A program made the position numbers and the translations under genes. The notes under the pieces were generated by a model. It worked only from the letters and a program-made list of their open reading frames with translations. It had not been told where the DNA came from and searched no databases. From Akanthomyces muscarius (lineage: Eukaryota > Ascomycota > Sordariomycetes > Hypocreales > Cordycipitaceae): a DNA stretch of 64,000 nt. Positions 46,167 to 58,458 of this stretch are shown piece after piece (within the stretch, counting starts at the first letter, position 1; each line of letters opens with the position of its first letter). The DNA is taken from positions 62,001 through 126,000 of the forward strand of contig NC_079244.1 in the NCBI RefSeq assembly GCF_028009165.1, given 5' to 3'.

Positions 46167-48506
46167 CTATAAGTGGTTGGTGTTGTTATTGTCGCTGTTT
46201 GACAGAAGTATCCTTGAAGACCTTGAATTCGGGCAACACATCATGGGGGCTGAAAGTCTGTCTTTCAGCTGCTCCAAGTGACTTGACCGGATATTGTTAT
46301 AGAAGCTGCCAAGCTGCGTTCCAGATTACCAGGGTGTTGATGGGGTCTAGCTTCTGTGACGTGTCGCTAGTAACAATACTTATACATGGCGTTGCTGGTG
46401 GCGGGATAACCGCCCCTCCCGGGCTAGGCCAGAATGATTCCATGCCTGATCTACAAAGCAACATAACGTCACGTCTTGGCCTAGAAACACCCTCAGATCG
46501 ATGGAGTGTGGATCTTTTGGGGCCATGGTTCGCTTATGCTGAGAGAATAAGCATGCTGCCCACAGAGAGCATCTGCACTAATGATGCGAAAAGTCGTGAG
46601 GGCACTTGCCGTTGGAGGCGCACTGAACGATTGGATGCACTAGGATCCGTTGGATGGAGGCCAACTTGACCGTGGAGACGCAATGACCCAGAAATGGGGT
46701 CACGCCGAAGTTCACAAAAGTGCAGGACGGGGCAGAACAGGGGTGTCGATACAGACTACATAGTTCTATAAGGCTGATTTCATTGCCAGCAAGCAATCGC
46801 CAGCGTAGCGGAGAGCAGGAGAACGTGCGACTGCATTCCATTAGTGCTGTGCTAAAAACGAGGCTCCTCAGCTGCGATGGGGCATCACTGAAGCTTACGA
46901 GTCCTGTGCCGTCAGCCTGGATCTGGCTTTGGGCGGTTTGACGAACCTCGGGACAAGTCTGGACAAAAGGCCCGACAACCGCTGTTCGAGATGATGATAT
47001 ACACACCCTCGTCGTGCTCTTAAATTTTGGCCATCAATAATTTGACAAGCACATGTATTCATTTCAAAGAAGAAAAACATCCCTTAGTCCCAGTCTCGAT
47101 GCTGAATTGCTGATATTGACGCATCACAGCACAATGGCGAATGGCCTTGAACAAAAACCCACGTACACGCTGACCCAGGTTGCACGCTGTGGCAGTCAAG
47201 CGGGTCACAATTAATACGGAGCACGGAATTTGCCGTAAATGAAGCATGCGTGTTATACTGTTTCATATATCAGCGATCCTTTGGCGGTAGGACATTTTGG
47301 CAAGCCTTGTTGGGGGCAAAGCAAGGCCGCCCGGATATCGTGCCGTATGGTGAAGCCCTGCCTCAGTGCCAAAGATACTCTGCCTAGCCCTCAGCTTGAG
47401 GCAGGAATGCAGGCCACGCCGCCCCTCTAGCAGAGAGCGGCTTGACAAACTGCCTGCCTGCCGGCTCGCTTGGGGTTAGAAACGCGATAACAAAGCGTCA
47501 GGCGAACACCCCCGGGCAACTTGATCAAAGTTTAGACAAGGCAAGGCTAGCCAAAACAGGAGCCACGACCGATACGCTGCATGAGTTGTTGGCCGAGCAT
47601 TGGCCGAGCATCCATGACTCTGGTCACAAGCGACGCCGTCATGTATGACACAGTAGGAGTCTGGCCAAAACGGAACAGACCAGAGCTGGGCAGGGCTGGC
47701 GCTATGAATGGCGGGGCACACGGAGAAGCAGGCCGCGGGCAGCTGCAAGATGGAGCGCGCGGGAGGGCTATTTGGGAGTAGGCCATGGGAAGGGTGGGCA
47801 CTGATATCCACATAGACGAGGATAACCTGGCTGGCGGCCGACCTTACCTACTGAGCTGGCCGAGATGCCCTGTCGACCGTACAGCTTATTTGTCGATTAT
47901 ATCCTGCTGTCGCAGATGTGCCGAGGACCTGCAGGGCGAAGCTGCAGAGCTAGTGATGCCAATGAGCAATACACGAGCTGCTCGTTGCAGGGCTTCCGGA
48001 TATCGCTAGAAGCTGTTCGGCAAATGAGGCCACCTAGCCGGGGGCGATGAAACTGGGCCGCCATAACGCTGCACCTCGTTCGCATGCCTATTTTGAGTTA
48101 GTCAATGTTAGTGTAGACGAACCAGACGAACTGCAAAACCTCTACCCACAGCCCTTGCTTGAAAATTCGGCATGTCTTGCCTCTTGCCTCTTCATCGCAA
48201 CGCACCGTAAATAGTCAGGGTACTAAAAGGACCGAGAATTGTGCCGTTTATTATGAGCAGATCATCATGGACGCGTCGCCTACAGCTAGCAAATGGCAAC
48301 GTGTAGTGCTGGGACCCGCCGACGGGTTAGAGCTACTCCGCCCACGGCGCCAAACACAAATGTAAAACACGGCATAAGAATTAACGATCAGTTTGGGTGT
48401 GCCGTAACATTTACGCTCATCTGAAAACAGAGAACAAAAAAGGCGCTATTCATACAACATCCGCTTTCTGGCTTGCCACTCGCAGGCATGATTACTCACC
48501 AGTCGT
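46167..48506. other. 2.3-kb spacer, no gene recognised
   Basis: It includes the regulator's promoter near 46.2 kb and otherwise short overlapping ORFs on both strands without domains. I see no repeat or RNA gene. Confidence 0.35.
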
Positions 48507-50589
48507 CTATTTAGTTTCCGTTGTGTGACCGGTGTCCGCCACAGACTCTCCGCTTAGGGGATGCTTTGGGTCGTAGCCCACCGATTTCACAATTCCGAGG
48601 CCTTTTGTTCGGCCTTCGCGGAACAGCAGCCTGTCACCCGGGGCGAGGTATTCGGGCCGTTGCACAAAACGAAATGCAACAGTTGCTCGATCGCCAGTGC
48701 GGATGAGCTCCCTATCAATGTCGATGATGGCACAGGTCTGAGAAACTGGCCCTACGTGCAGCATTGCTTGGTACTTCCTCTTGATAGTAGTAGCGTGCGA
48801 GAGGATGAGGACTTGGTATGCTGTGTTAGCCACCAAGAACGTACTTTGGCGATCACGCTTTGCTGCGACTCACCTTCAGCAACAAAGTCTCTGTGGACTA
48901 CCGGCAACACCTCACCTTCAGACTTAGGGAGCACAACCATTCCTTTCCGTACGTCTTTTCTTTTCACTTTTTTCAAAGCAAAAGACACAGACTGCCCAGC
49001 AGATGCTGCAGGCACTCGGAGCCTTTTGCGTTCGATCGATCGAATAGCAGTTGGAGTGAACTGTCCCAGCGAGTCGGGACCAATGAGAACATTGTCGCCC
49101 TCGTGGATAACGCCCGATTTGACGATACCAGACACTACTGTACCAGTGAATGGGACGGAAAAAGTATCGTTGACTTGAAATTCGAACGGACCCTCTGAAT
49201 TGTACCTTCCGTGGTGGGGAAGAATATTGAAGAAGAGGCGCACCAGGTCGAGATTCTCGCCAGTGACGTTGGACACCTGGAAGATAGGACATATTCGATG
49301 ACTGACAAACTGCGTTGCAGTATTTATGCAGTCCTCCCGATCTTTGATAAAGGTTGGAATTTTGCGCGCGCCCGGGCTTTTCATGATTTTGGTAATCTGC
49401 CTGACGCTTTCCTCAAGGACGTGGGACGGGCAAATGTCAACTTTGGTAATAACCACCATGACCGGTACATTCAGCGCCAGGGCAATTCCGAGGTGTTCTT
49501 TACTCATGGCAGTAAGGCCATGGTTTGCGGCGACCATCAGTACACAGTAGTTTGGGCTGGTGGAGAGCATCCCAAAAACTGTAGTGCGTAGGTATTTTTC
49601 GTGGCCAGCAAGATCAGTAAAGGTGATGACTTTCGCGCTTCGCTTTCCTATCTCTTCCCAAGAGAGTTTGCCTATCTCAGTGTTAGAATATGATTGCCTT
49701 GGCGGAGTCAAACTGTAGCAGCATACGCCCGGGGGTGTCGGAAGTGACAACTTTGCCAGCGGCGTCAAAGCCCAGGATCTCCATGCCAACAGAGCTGGTC
49801 CGGCCAGTTTCGATCTCGTGTTTATGTCGGAAGAGGTTTACGCGAGCTTTGCCGCGTCCATCGTCGAGGTCGCCTTTCACGAGAACACCGAGAAGTGAAC
49901 TTTTACCAGCATCAACTACAACTGTATTAGCATTTGCTCGCCGTGTGTCTGCTGCGATATACTGACCATTCCCAACAACGGCTATTCGTGTCTCTATGGC
50001 CTCTTCGATTGTCTTGGGGGCTCTGCGAAGAAGCACTTTGCCCGTGCAGCTCTTGTCTTTGCTTGGGGTGGCAGTTGTGCTAACTGCCTCGGCCGCACTG
50101 CCGACATTGTTCGTAAGCAGCAGCTGGCAGACGGCGTCGACATTCCTTGCGGCGAGCTCAAGTTTGGCGTAGGCAATGTTCCATAGATCCAGTGTAAGGT
50201 TCATGGAATCGCCGTTATTCTCGTGGCCCAGCTCCAAGATGGCCTCTCCCAGGCCTTCCTCTATTCGCTCAAGGATGACTTTTTGCAGCAGTTCTGTTGA
50301 TTCTTCGCCGTTGCCGAGGAGGAGTGACTTCATTTGTATTCTGGGGGCAGTGTCTGCCAGGTCAAGGGCGTCGAAAAGCTCGTCAAGCTCTTCATGGTGC
50401 TCGGTCGAGTCGGCAGGTGTCGGGGGGGCAGCAGGAAATCGTATGCTCTGTTGCTGCTCGACATATTCGGCAAATTCGCTGAGGGCCTGGTGCAGGTTAG
50501 CGCATGCCAGAAGTATCGGCGGCAGACAGTCGTACGGATTCGCCCTTGCGCTTCTCGTGAGGCAGTGCTTTTATTGCTTTTGTAGCCAT
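48507..50589 (-). CDS. GTPBP1/2-type translational GTPase
   Basis: Five exons (50589-50536, 50486-49967, 49915-49727, 49671-48874, 48820-48507) give 624 residues; the first intron has a good GCTAAC branch point. G-domain motifs: G1 GNVDAGKSS, rebuilt across the exon 2/3 border; G3 [15 protein letters not shown]; the [12 protein letters not shown] segment; G4 TKVD in [13 protein letters not shown]-Tu-like domains II ([19 protein letters not shown]) and III ([29 protein letters not shown]) follow. This is the GP-1/GTPBP1-GTPBP2 group, related to eRF3/EF-1alpha; in animals these act in ribosome rescue and mRNA decay. The N-terminal 140 or so residues are poorly conserved and helical. Cytosolic. 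Start chosen for the conserved exon structure. Confidence 0.88.
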
Positions 50590-51281
50590 GATGCAATCTG
50601 GATCCGGCGCGATGCGCCAACGTTTATATGGATATTCGGGTAATCATTTGCTGTCTGTGATTAGGAGAGAATAATGAAGGGAAGAACGAGTGTTCAAATA
50701 AGACAGAAGCCCGGTCCGTTGTCGCTGCGCCCTGCTGGTGTTGCTGAAGAGTCATAGGCATACACAGTAGTAATAGTCACAGGCAGGCAGAATACGTGGG
50801 GAAACTTGGTGATGAGCCACTCGGTGACCTCGAGTATCGAGAAGGTGGAGAACGCTAGAGAACGTCACAGAACCCGTGCAGCGATCGCGTAGATGCTAAC
50901 ATACACGCCCAGATCGAATTAATTGAGATGCGCGGACAAAGTCTTGTTCGTGGAATATTTCTGGTTTTTTTTTTTTTTAGAGACTACAGGCCAAAGTTTA
51001 TGATGTCTCGTTGAGATACACAGCCACGATCTCCATCGTTGCATGCGGTGCGATTGCAAGTCTCTGCAATCACCCTATCCGGCACCGTTGTGGCCTTTTT
51101 CATGGAATTGTCGCGGATTTAACTCGAAATATCCGAAGCGGCCATTCGGGTGACTGACGGCACCAATCCTACGTAGCAAGTAGCCACCGCTTTTGTAGGG
51201 GCCGGCCAAGCGCTCTGTGGTGCTGCGCAGCTGCTGCGTGTCCTGCCCATATCAAAACTGTGCACTATTTTCTCAAACCTC
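50590..51281. other. Spacer between the GTPase promoter and LSm3 3' end
   Basis: A poly-T tract lies at about 50966-50979. No gene is supported. Confidence 0.45.
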
Positions 51282-51743
51282 TCAAAACGGAACTTGGGGG
51301 GAGATCAAGACAACGCTGTCACCTGTGTTTGATTCGTTAATTAGGTCCGACTTGAGCAGTGCCCTGCCATCGTCACGTACCTCTAACAAAGAGCATCTCC
51401 GACTTGCGGCTGATGGTCTATTCCACACAAAAAGATTAGCATTGACTTTGCATAATCTGGCACTCTGAGGCATCATACCTTGGCCTCTTCTTCATCATCC
51501 TCCTCATCAACGCCGTAAATGGTCTCCTCTACCTCACCCAGCACCAGGTTGCAGTGGCTATCGTAGGCCTAAATGTGTCAATCTCACGTCAATTTCCCGC
51601 GACAACGAGGTGCGACTTACATGCAGCTTGCCCTTGAGCTCTCTGTCGCCTCGAAGCTTGACAAACACGACTTCGTTGAGGAGCAGGCGCACAAGGTCCA
51701 AAGGCTCCGCGACATGACTTGATCCGTCCGCTTCATCGGCCAT
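51282..51743 (-). CDS. LSM3: U6 snRNA-associated Sm-like protein LSm3
   Basis: Four exons (51743-51621, 51568-51479, 51417-51381, 51322-51282) give 96 residues, the expected length. The Sm1 motif is [21 protein letters not shown] followed by [14 protein letters not shown], and the Sm2 motif is [20 protein letters not shown] short acidic loop ([10 protein letters not shown]) between them is typical for LSm3. The small third exon (37 bp) and short introns are canonical GT-AG. LSm3 is part of the LSm1-7 ring (mRNA decapping, cytoplasm) and the LSm2-8 ring (U6 snRNA binding, nucleus). The first Met considered is MADEADGSS at 51743; an upstream in-frame ATG at 51758 would add five residues. It shares a 354-bp divergent promoter region with the mitochondrial factor gene. 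Confidence 0.93.
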
Positions 51744-52097
51744 GGTGAGAAAGTTCAAATTCTTTGTCGTGATTAAAGCTTGCCCGGTGGCTTTCGCGAC
51801 AACAAGTGGCTGGTTACGTCGTTTCTGTTATCTGACAGGTTTGCTGATACAGCTGCAAGGGCTAAAATACGCTTCCTTGAGCCATAGCTGGAAAATCTTC
51901 GGGTGGGTTATGCACTGATCGGGGTGACCTGAGAATATGCACATAAACACCACCATGGCTGTGCCCCAGTTTCCCCAACTTTTCGTCGAGACAGCCAGGT
52001 CCACCCGTCCCGCGACTCCGCTCACGGCCCCCCATCAATCGGCAAACGCTGCTTTCCCTGCGAGTCCAACCGCGCACGGCGAATATCTGCCAAGGTT
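51744..52097. promoter_or_regulatory. Divergent promoter region between LSm3 and the mitochondrial factor
   Basis: 354 bp separate the two starts, so the region must serve both housekeeping genes. I see no clear TATA box on either side. Confidence 0.5.
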
Positions 52098-54194
52098 GTG
52101 AAGCTGTTAGGCTGGCTCTCAATGGCATCTAGATCAAAGGTCTTGGCGAGATCCTGCCTCAGTGGCTGCTCAGCTCTCGTCGCCCGGGCAAAGCCAAGTC
52201 GTGCCACGCGATCAGTCGCTCCGTCGGGGCGACGTTGTCTGGCCACGCACGCCGAGACGCCCATTATCCGGCCACACTTCGCTGATGTGCACCCGCCGCG
52301 CGAGAAAACCGAATTGGACAAGCTCCTTCACGCTGTGCAGAAGAAGAACTCGTCGAAAATCCGTGTCGCCTTTATTCAATGGACGGATGTGCTAGCGAAC
52401 CAGACATCCCCGCTCCACGCAGGTGCCATCGAAGAGCTCCTCAATGTCCCCGCGCCCACTCTCTCCGAAATTGTACGCGGTTTAGATCCCTTCAATTCTT
52501 CCGATGATGCGGCCGAGGGTCTCAAAATCAGTGCTGGTGAGACCCAATACACGGCCACGGGCAAGTTCGTCGACGTGTACGGAGCACGCGACCGCCAACG
52601 CCAAGTGCTCGCGGGCCTGCAGACCCTTCTCCGCATACGCTCCTCTTTGGTGCCTTTCACACTGGCCGACTATGAAATTGCCATGCGGAGCGCCGGCGCC
52701 GCCATGGACTTTCACGCCGCGCGCGAATTTTGGGGCAACATTGCTGAGAGCGGCCTGCAGCAGTGGCGTACCACGCGGGCGTGGAACGAGTTCCTCAAGG
52801 CCTTCTTCATGACGGAGCCACTGTACTACCAGTTCGACCGGGCACGCGTCGCCGTAAAGGCGCGCGACCTTTACCGCAACCGCAATCCACTGGACAGAAT
52901 CACGCTTGAGAAGCTCGACCGGCAGCGATTCAGCATCAACGCGCTGGGACAAGAGCCGTGGAATCGGAGCCTGGCGGAGATGGATAAGGACGTGATGCGA
53001 GACTTACGAAAACGTGTGCAAGACCGTGGCTATCGCGCGCACTGGAGACGCGGGCTTTTGTACGGCCTAGACATGAACGAGGAGCTCCTCTGCACATCGA
53101 TCAAGGCGTTTGCACGGTCATCCTCCTTGCATGCCATCAAGGAACTTATCTTTAGCAGCTACTATGGCATTATCATCGAAAATGACCGAGATCCGACGCA
53201 GACCACCATTACCGGCGGTCATGACTTTCCCGAAGACTCGCCACTACGGCCGACCGCCGCTCTCCTCGAAGCAATCGCCGAAGGCTGCGGCGCCATGTCA
53301 CACATCGCCCTGGGCATGCAGCTTGTCAACTTCATATCCCACCGCTACAGCATTCCCATTCCGCACTCTGTATGGTCGAACCTCCTCAACTGGACATATC
53401 TCTTCGCCTCTAAGCCCTTTGGCGACGCCCGCCGGAAGCTTGGCGACTGGGCGTCCGCAACGCAGCGGCCAGTCGATGTAATGCACGTTTGGGAGGCAAT
53501 GACATCGCCTTCCCATGGCAATATCACGCCGAGGTTTGAGGACTATGATATCTACATCAAAACGCTACTCGTGCAGCGATGCGTCGTCAAGGCGTTTGGC
53601 GCCATCAACGAGTACGCGCTGCCGTACTACACCACGCTCGTGGAGGCGTACGAAAACGCTCTCACCGACGAGATCCTCCAAGCCGATGCCCTTGGCGGCG
53701 CCGCCCCTCGGCGCGCCACACTCCGCCGACAAAAGGCTGAGACGCTCAAAGATCACACACACCACCGCATCTCAATGTGGTTCAAGCAGCTGCTCAAGGT
53801 CGTCTCCGCGAACCGCCACTTTCGCGACGGGCCCATCGGCCGAGAAATGGTGCCCAACCTGGTACGCGACTATAGCTACTTCCTGCCCTCGGCAGTCAAG
53901 TACCGCACCGCGCAGGGGACGGTGACATTGGAGCGTGGCGGCGACGAGAGCGTGACGGAGCGGGTAGCGTGGGTGAAGCGCTTCCGCACGACGCTACCAG
54001 CAAAGCGCAGCGGCGTGCACGTGCGCAACCAGGAAGGGTCGACGGAGCCGGACTTTGTGTGGCCGACAGTGGCGCGGATGACGGTACTGGAAACGCGGCC
54101 GGTGCCCAAGGAGCGGCTGGAGAAGGTGGTGGCGCCCCCGGCGGAGAGAAGGGGGATTTGGTGGAAGACGTTGGAGGAACAAATGATGCTGTAG
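52098..54194 (+). CDS. Mitochondrial protein resembling ATPase-expression (ATP13/Aep2-type) factors
   Basis: Single exon, up to 698 residues; Met9 (MASRSKVLARSCLSG, 52122) is an equally good start. The first 50 residues are rich in Arg, Ser and Ala with no acidic residue, a classic mitochondrial presequence. The body is helical, with loosely repeated pairs of helices (for example FTLADYEIAMRSAGAAMDFHAAREFW and ALLEAIAEGCGAMSHIALGMQLVNFISHRYSIPIPHSVWSNLLNW, given here in part as landmarks), reminiscent of PPR-like RNA-binding proteins. Fungal relatives are annotated as mitochondrial ATPase expression proteins, which support ATP9 mRNA translation in yeast. The assignment rests on overall pattern and the presequence; a general mitochondrial RNA-processing factor is the alternative. 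Confidence 0.6.
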   Translation: MKLLGWLSMASRSKVLARSCLSGCSALVARAKPSRATRSVAPSGRRCLATHAETPIIRPHFADVHPPREKTELDKLLHAVQKKNSSKIRVAFIQWTDVLANQTSPLHAGAIEELLNVPAPTLSEIVRGLDPFNSSDDAAEGLKISAGETQYTATGKFVDVYGARDRQRQVLAGLQTLLRIRSSLVPFTLADYEIAMRSAGAAMDFHAAREFWGNIAESGLQQWRTTRAWNEFLKAFFMTEPLYYQFDRARVAVKARDLYRNRNPLDRITLEKLDRQRFSINALGQEPWNRSLAEMDKDVMRDLRKRVQDRGYRAHWRRGLLYGLDMNEELLCTSIKAFARSSSLHAIKELIFSSYYGIIIENDRDPTQTTITGGHDFPEDSPLRPTAALLEAIAEGCGAMSHIALGMQLVNFISHRYSIPIPHSVWSNLLNWTYLFASKPFGDARRKLGDWASATQRPVDVMHVWEAMTSPSHGNITPRFEDYDIYIKTLLVQRCVVKAFGAINEYALPYYTTLVEAYENALTDEILQADALGGAAPRRATLRRQKAETLKDHTHHRISMWFKQLLKVVSANRHFRDGPIGREMVPNLVRDYSYFLPSAVKYRTAQGTVTLERGGDESVTERVAWVKRFRTTLPAKRSGVHVRNQEGSTEPDFVWPTVARMTVLETRPVPKERLEKVVAPPAERRGIWWKTLEEQMML

Positions 54195-54709
54195 TTCTTG
54201 CCCGCTCTGTGCAGGTAGTGTTGCTCTAAGCGCCTCTATGTGCACGGACGGAAGCGCAACATGTTGCGCTTGGGTATTCAGCGACCGCTGGAGAAGTCAA
54301 AGCCGCAGCTGATGTTTACCACATAATACATAATCTTTCCAATACACACCCAGACAATAGAGAACGGGAGTAGAGAATTTACACACAGAAGCGAGCGGTG
54401 ATCTGGCGTACACTGCCATGCACATATTCCAGCGAAAAGAAATTCATGCTTAGTCGTGGCATGATGGTCGTTAATCGCTATATAGAGTAACATCTATAAA
54501 AACAGAGGTGTGTTATGCGTTCCTCCAGTGCTCAAGCACAAATAGTATGCTGTATATGCTTTTTGTCTTGTCCTCATGATCATATTGCTGTCATTATCGT
54601 TAAAAGGGAAGCCAAAGTCATGCTCTGTATTCCAAAAGTGTCAAAAGCGCAAAAGAAAAGAAATGAAAAGAAAAGAAAAAAAAATTAATCACAAAGTAGA
54701 AGTGGAAAT
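54195..54709. other. Convergent 3' spacer, nothing recognised
   Basis: The 515 bp lie between two convergent stop codons. An A-rich stretch with AAAAGAAAAG units lies at about 54645-54685. Confidence 0.5.
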
Positions 54710-56701
54710 TTAGAAACCACCAACACCACCCAGAAGTAGAGCGGCGCTACCAATGCCCACCGCACCGAGCGTCTCCCCCCACGACTTCTTCTTCCTCTCG
54801 CGTCGATCCCTATGACCGCGGTGCGGTCGATCACGTTCGTGGTGCTCACGGTCGTAATGGTCTCTGTGTCGCCGCGACGAGGAGCCACTTCCTTCGCCGT
54901 AGTAGTATTCTCTCCGTCGGTCGTTGTTGTACGAACTAGGTGCGCTGCTCGGGTGCTCGACCTCGTGCGGCTCTGGATCAAAGCGCACGTGGTTTTCGTT
55001 TTTGTTTTTGAGGATGGGTTTTGGTTTAACACTCGTGGAGGGTGACGTTTTCTTGGCCATCGGCGCGCTGACAATGTACGGGTAGCTTCTTGTGCCTGTC
55101 TTGTCGTTGTGGGAGCGTTTGTGGTCATCCTCGTAGTCTGTGGAGTCAGTGTCGCTGGAGTCGTATAGCACGTCGTCGTCGCTGTGGTGGGTTTTGGTGT
55201 CTGGCTTGTGACGCTCGTCGGGTCGTCGAGGCGGCAGCGGCGGGCGGGTGTAAGAGGAGCGGGCGGCGCGACACTCAGCGCTCTGACGAGCGAATTCTAA
55301 AATTTCCGCGCGGCTTAAGCGGCCGAGAATGGCAACGTACGAGGGACGCGCCTCATAGCGCACGCCGGCCCGGTCGAGGACTTCAGGGCTGATGAGCGAG
55401 CGGCGGATCTGAGTCCACTGCGCATCGGCGGGAATGTCTCGACCGTAGCGATCAGGAGCCAGCCGCGATGGACGGGTGGTACCCGCGCTTGTCGTGTTTG
55501 GCCAATTGGAGCCTCTGCTGACGTTGGAGGGGTTGCTGGATTGGTAGCGCGGCGAGCCGGCCACGACCGTCTGAGAGTTGGGTGAGTGAGACAGGTTATC
55601 GCCGGGACGACCTGGTTGGGGGTACGGGTCTGTGTGCAGGTGCATGCCGTTCATGCCGTTGTTGAGGCTGTCCATGGCGACGAGGTCCTTTGTCGAGACG
55701 AGGGTCATGGATAGGTCGCTGCCGCCATCCCTCTCGTCATCCACGCTGGCGGAGGGGATGTTAAACGAGTACTGCGTGGGGAGCAGCGTCGCCGAGGGCT
55801 TATCGAGGACGGCTTGCCGATCGGCCTTGATGCTGGGCATGGATTTCTCATTACGAGGAGACTGATGGGTTTGCTTGGGTGGAAGTATGGGCAATTTGGG
55901 TGGCACGAGCGGTGCCTGCACAGGATACTGGACCTGCGGCGCAGTGTTAGCCTCGAACTCGGCGACGCCTTGGTATGTAGGCGTGGCGCCGCAGTTGCGG
56001 CTCCATGTAGAACCGAGCTGGCGAATGTACGCTTTTATAGCAGCCTAGGTCGTGAGTGTCAGTTTAGGTTATATCACACGGTGGCTGCTCTAGATCTTTC
56101 GTACCTTGTGTGCTTCCAACTCGTCAACTGTAAATCGCTGCCGCTCCAGCTCCGTTTTAAATCCCTGCCAGAGCGCCTCCGAGTCGTCATCAAGTACGCC
56201 GGCATGCCGACTAAAAACCCTGGACGCCAGCAGATCAATCTCGTGCTTGATGGCCTCGAGCGTCTGCTGGTCCGGCATGGATTCTCTGGAGGTGGTCTTG
56301 GGCCGCACCTGGACAGTATCCAGGAAAAATGCAACATCCATTTCCTTTTCTGCAATCTTGGCCGTGACTGATGCGATGCGATCTGTCAGCGCATCCTTCT
56401 TGATATCGGCGCCGGCCACGCGATCTAGGACCGTCTCGAGCTGCTTGAGGGCAAATTCGCAGTGGTCGACAATAGGTGCCAGCTCGGCAGTGTACATGGC
56501 AGAGGTGTTGTCGGGTTTGTTGAGGACGGACTGAGGGTCGCCGGTCTCGACGCGCAGGTGGCGCAGGGAAATGTGCATCTGGCGGACGGCGACGGCGGCA
56601 TCATCAAAGGCGGGCACGGCGACCTGCTTGGTGCGCAGGTAGAGGGTGCGCGCGAAGGCATCGACAGCGTCGATGCGCAGAGCGGTTGCGCTTCCATTCA
56701 T
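54710..56701 (-). CDS. Large fungal protein, helical N-terminus and charged disordered C-terminus
   Basis: Two exons (56701-56105 and 56044-54710) with a 60-bp GT-AG intron give 643 residues starting MNGSATALRIDAVDAF. The first 200 residues are regular helices with heptad character (VDHCEFALKQLETVLDRVAG, KKDALTDRIASVTAKIAEKE). The middle is Pro/Ser/Asn-rich. A conserved-looking block near 55.4 kb (WTQIRRSLISPEVLDRAGVRYEARP, landmark only) precedes a helical segment. The C-terminus holds Asp/Ser clusters, a PKPILKNKNENHVRFDPE motif and a very basic HRDHYDREHHERDRPHRG region, then a short Gly/Leu hydrophobic end. Upstream, at about 56.85-56.95 kb, an in-frame stretch (LVPLDLASLKIQALIPGDW) ends with TAG and could be a 5' exon. 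I recognise no family; function unknown. Confidence 0.6.
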
Positions 56702-57522
56702 GATAGGCAGAGACGAAGGCAGGTAGCAGAACTCGCGGTTGACGTTGCGGCACTGCGCGGGCCCGTTCGTCGTCGGGTGGTGCGTTTGAGATCCAGGCAG
56801 CAGCAATGTGGGCGTCTAAGTGCGCTCGGTGGTGTTGCGTACCTAACGATCAAACGTCTTTTGTGTCCAGTCACCGGGAATCAAGGCCTGGATCTTGAGA
56901 GAGGCTAGATCAAGAGGGACAAGGTGGTCGACAAAGTTGGTCAAGCAGGTTGGGCCAAGACTGCTGCGGCCTGTCCAGAGCGATGTCTTGTGATGTGGTG
57001 GTGTGGCCAGCTGACAGCGGGCCGGGCGTGTTAGTGAGATGTTGCAGCTAGGGAAGATTGGTAGTGCGATGCGAAGTATTGTGCAGAAACGCTGGCAAGG
57101 ATGAGAAGAAGAAGAATGCGAGTCGAAAAAGGGCAAGAGGAAAAGAAAGTGTGTCATAGCCAAGTGGCCATTGTGCTTTTGCCGCCCGGCTCGATCAGCG
57201 CGGCGATGTTTTAGCTCGTTAGGTGGTGGGTGGTGTATGACTCTTGGGCGGCTGGCGGGCTGGTTTGTCTCTCGTCTCTCCCAAAGAAAAACATCACAAG
57301 CAACGGAGGGCAAGCAACGTCACAGGTACAAGCGGGCAAGTACCGGCGCGCCACTGGACGGGCGGGCAAACAGGCCCCGGGCCACAGGGAGCCCGCCGTT
57401 CGTTTCGCCTCATGGACCCCACCACCCGTGATAGCGGACACTTTGGTTACCTGCTGCCTAACTTACTGGTAGCTGTCTACCCAGGTACTGCTGACTGTCC
57501 TGAGTCTTGCTACCTCATTATC

Positions 57523-57540
57523 TAGGTACCTACCTAGGTA
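57523..57540. repeat. TAGGTACCTACCTAGGTA palindromic word cluster
   Basis: The 18-bp stretch is built from overlapping TAGGTACC and CCTAGGTA units; additional GGTAC copies lie nearby (57480-57545). A related cluster occurs 0.9 kb to the right. Confidence 0.6.
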
Positions 57541-58431
57541 CTGTGCCCGTCAGTCGACTGGCCTAGCAACTGGCTACAAACCCTGGGTTCGGCGGGAGAG
57601 GCCCACACCCACAGCCTACAGGAACTTGCCCTTTCCCACCCCTCAGGGCGTCCGGTGGCACTTTACAGGCGGGTCACCCTTCTACAAAAGCCGCCCTAGA
57701 GCATCTCAGCACACAGCCAGTACGACACCCAGCCAGTACGAGAACGGCGGGCCGTCAATGACGTTCCGTCATGGCGGCATCATTGGCTCTTCAATTTCCC
57801 TTTTCTCCTTTTTCTCCCACAGGGCTGACACTCCCCCTCCTTTCTGGCCCTAGACTTTCTTGCTTTTGCTGCACAGTCGATTCAGCTAGAAGGGTTGCAG
57901 ACAAGGTCGATCCATGAGGGCAGACTGCAGGGCTTTCTTGCAGGCGAAATAGCGTGCGCCATCACAAACCATATGCATTCCGGCAGCCTCATCCGTCCCG
58001 TTGCAATTTATCTTCCAATCCAGTCTTGGTCCGAGTACGGGACCTTTAATACTGGTAGCTCGCTAAGTTTTCTATTTCCACCCACCTGTTGATTCCTTTA
58101 CCGTAGTTCGCCGCACTCGTACTTTTGCGGGCGGCCAAGCAGGCCAATTACGTCACTGGACGCTGGGCGAGTTGTGGCGGGAACCGCTATTAACCACGTA
58201 GCAGCACCACCAAAATTTGAGACATGCTCCAATGCGCTGTCTCTGGCCCATCTCTAACTATTCAGACATGTTCTGTTTAACACCGGTAACCCGGCAATCT
58301 GTGTCAAAGACTCCGGCTCTCAATCAGTTGCATGAAGGAGGCTTGCGGCTGAGCAAAGAGTGTCAGTCCACTGCCTTACGGCTGACAGTACGCGCTAACA
58401 AGCACAGCCCGCGGCCGCACTCTACATGCCC

Positions 58432-58458
58432 AGGTACCTCCCGGTAGGTACCTAGGTA
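58432..58458. repeat. Second GGTACC/CCTAGGTA word cluster
   Basis: The stretch contains AGGTACCT followed after five bases by TAGGTACCTAGGTA, the same words as at 57523-57540. Confidence 0.6.

Noticed and set aside
47442..48050. Several overlapping ORFs of 60-110 codons on both strands
   Set aside because: No domain, no intron pattern and no conservation signal visible.
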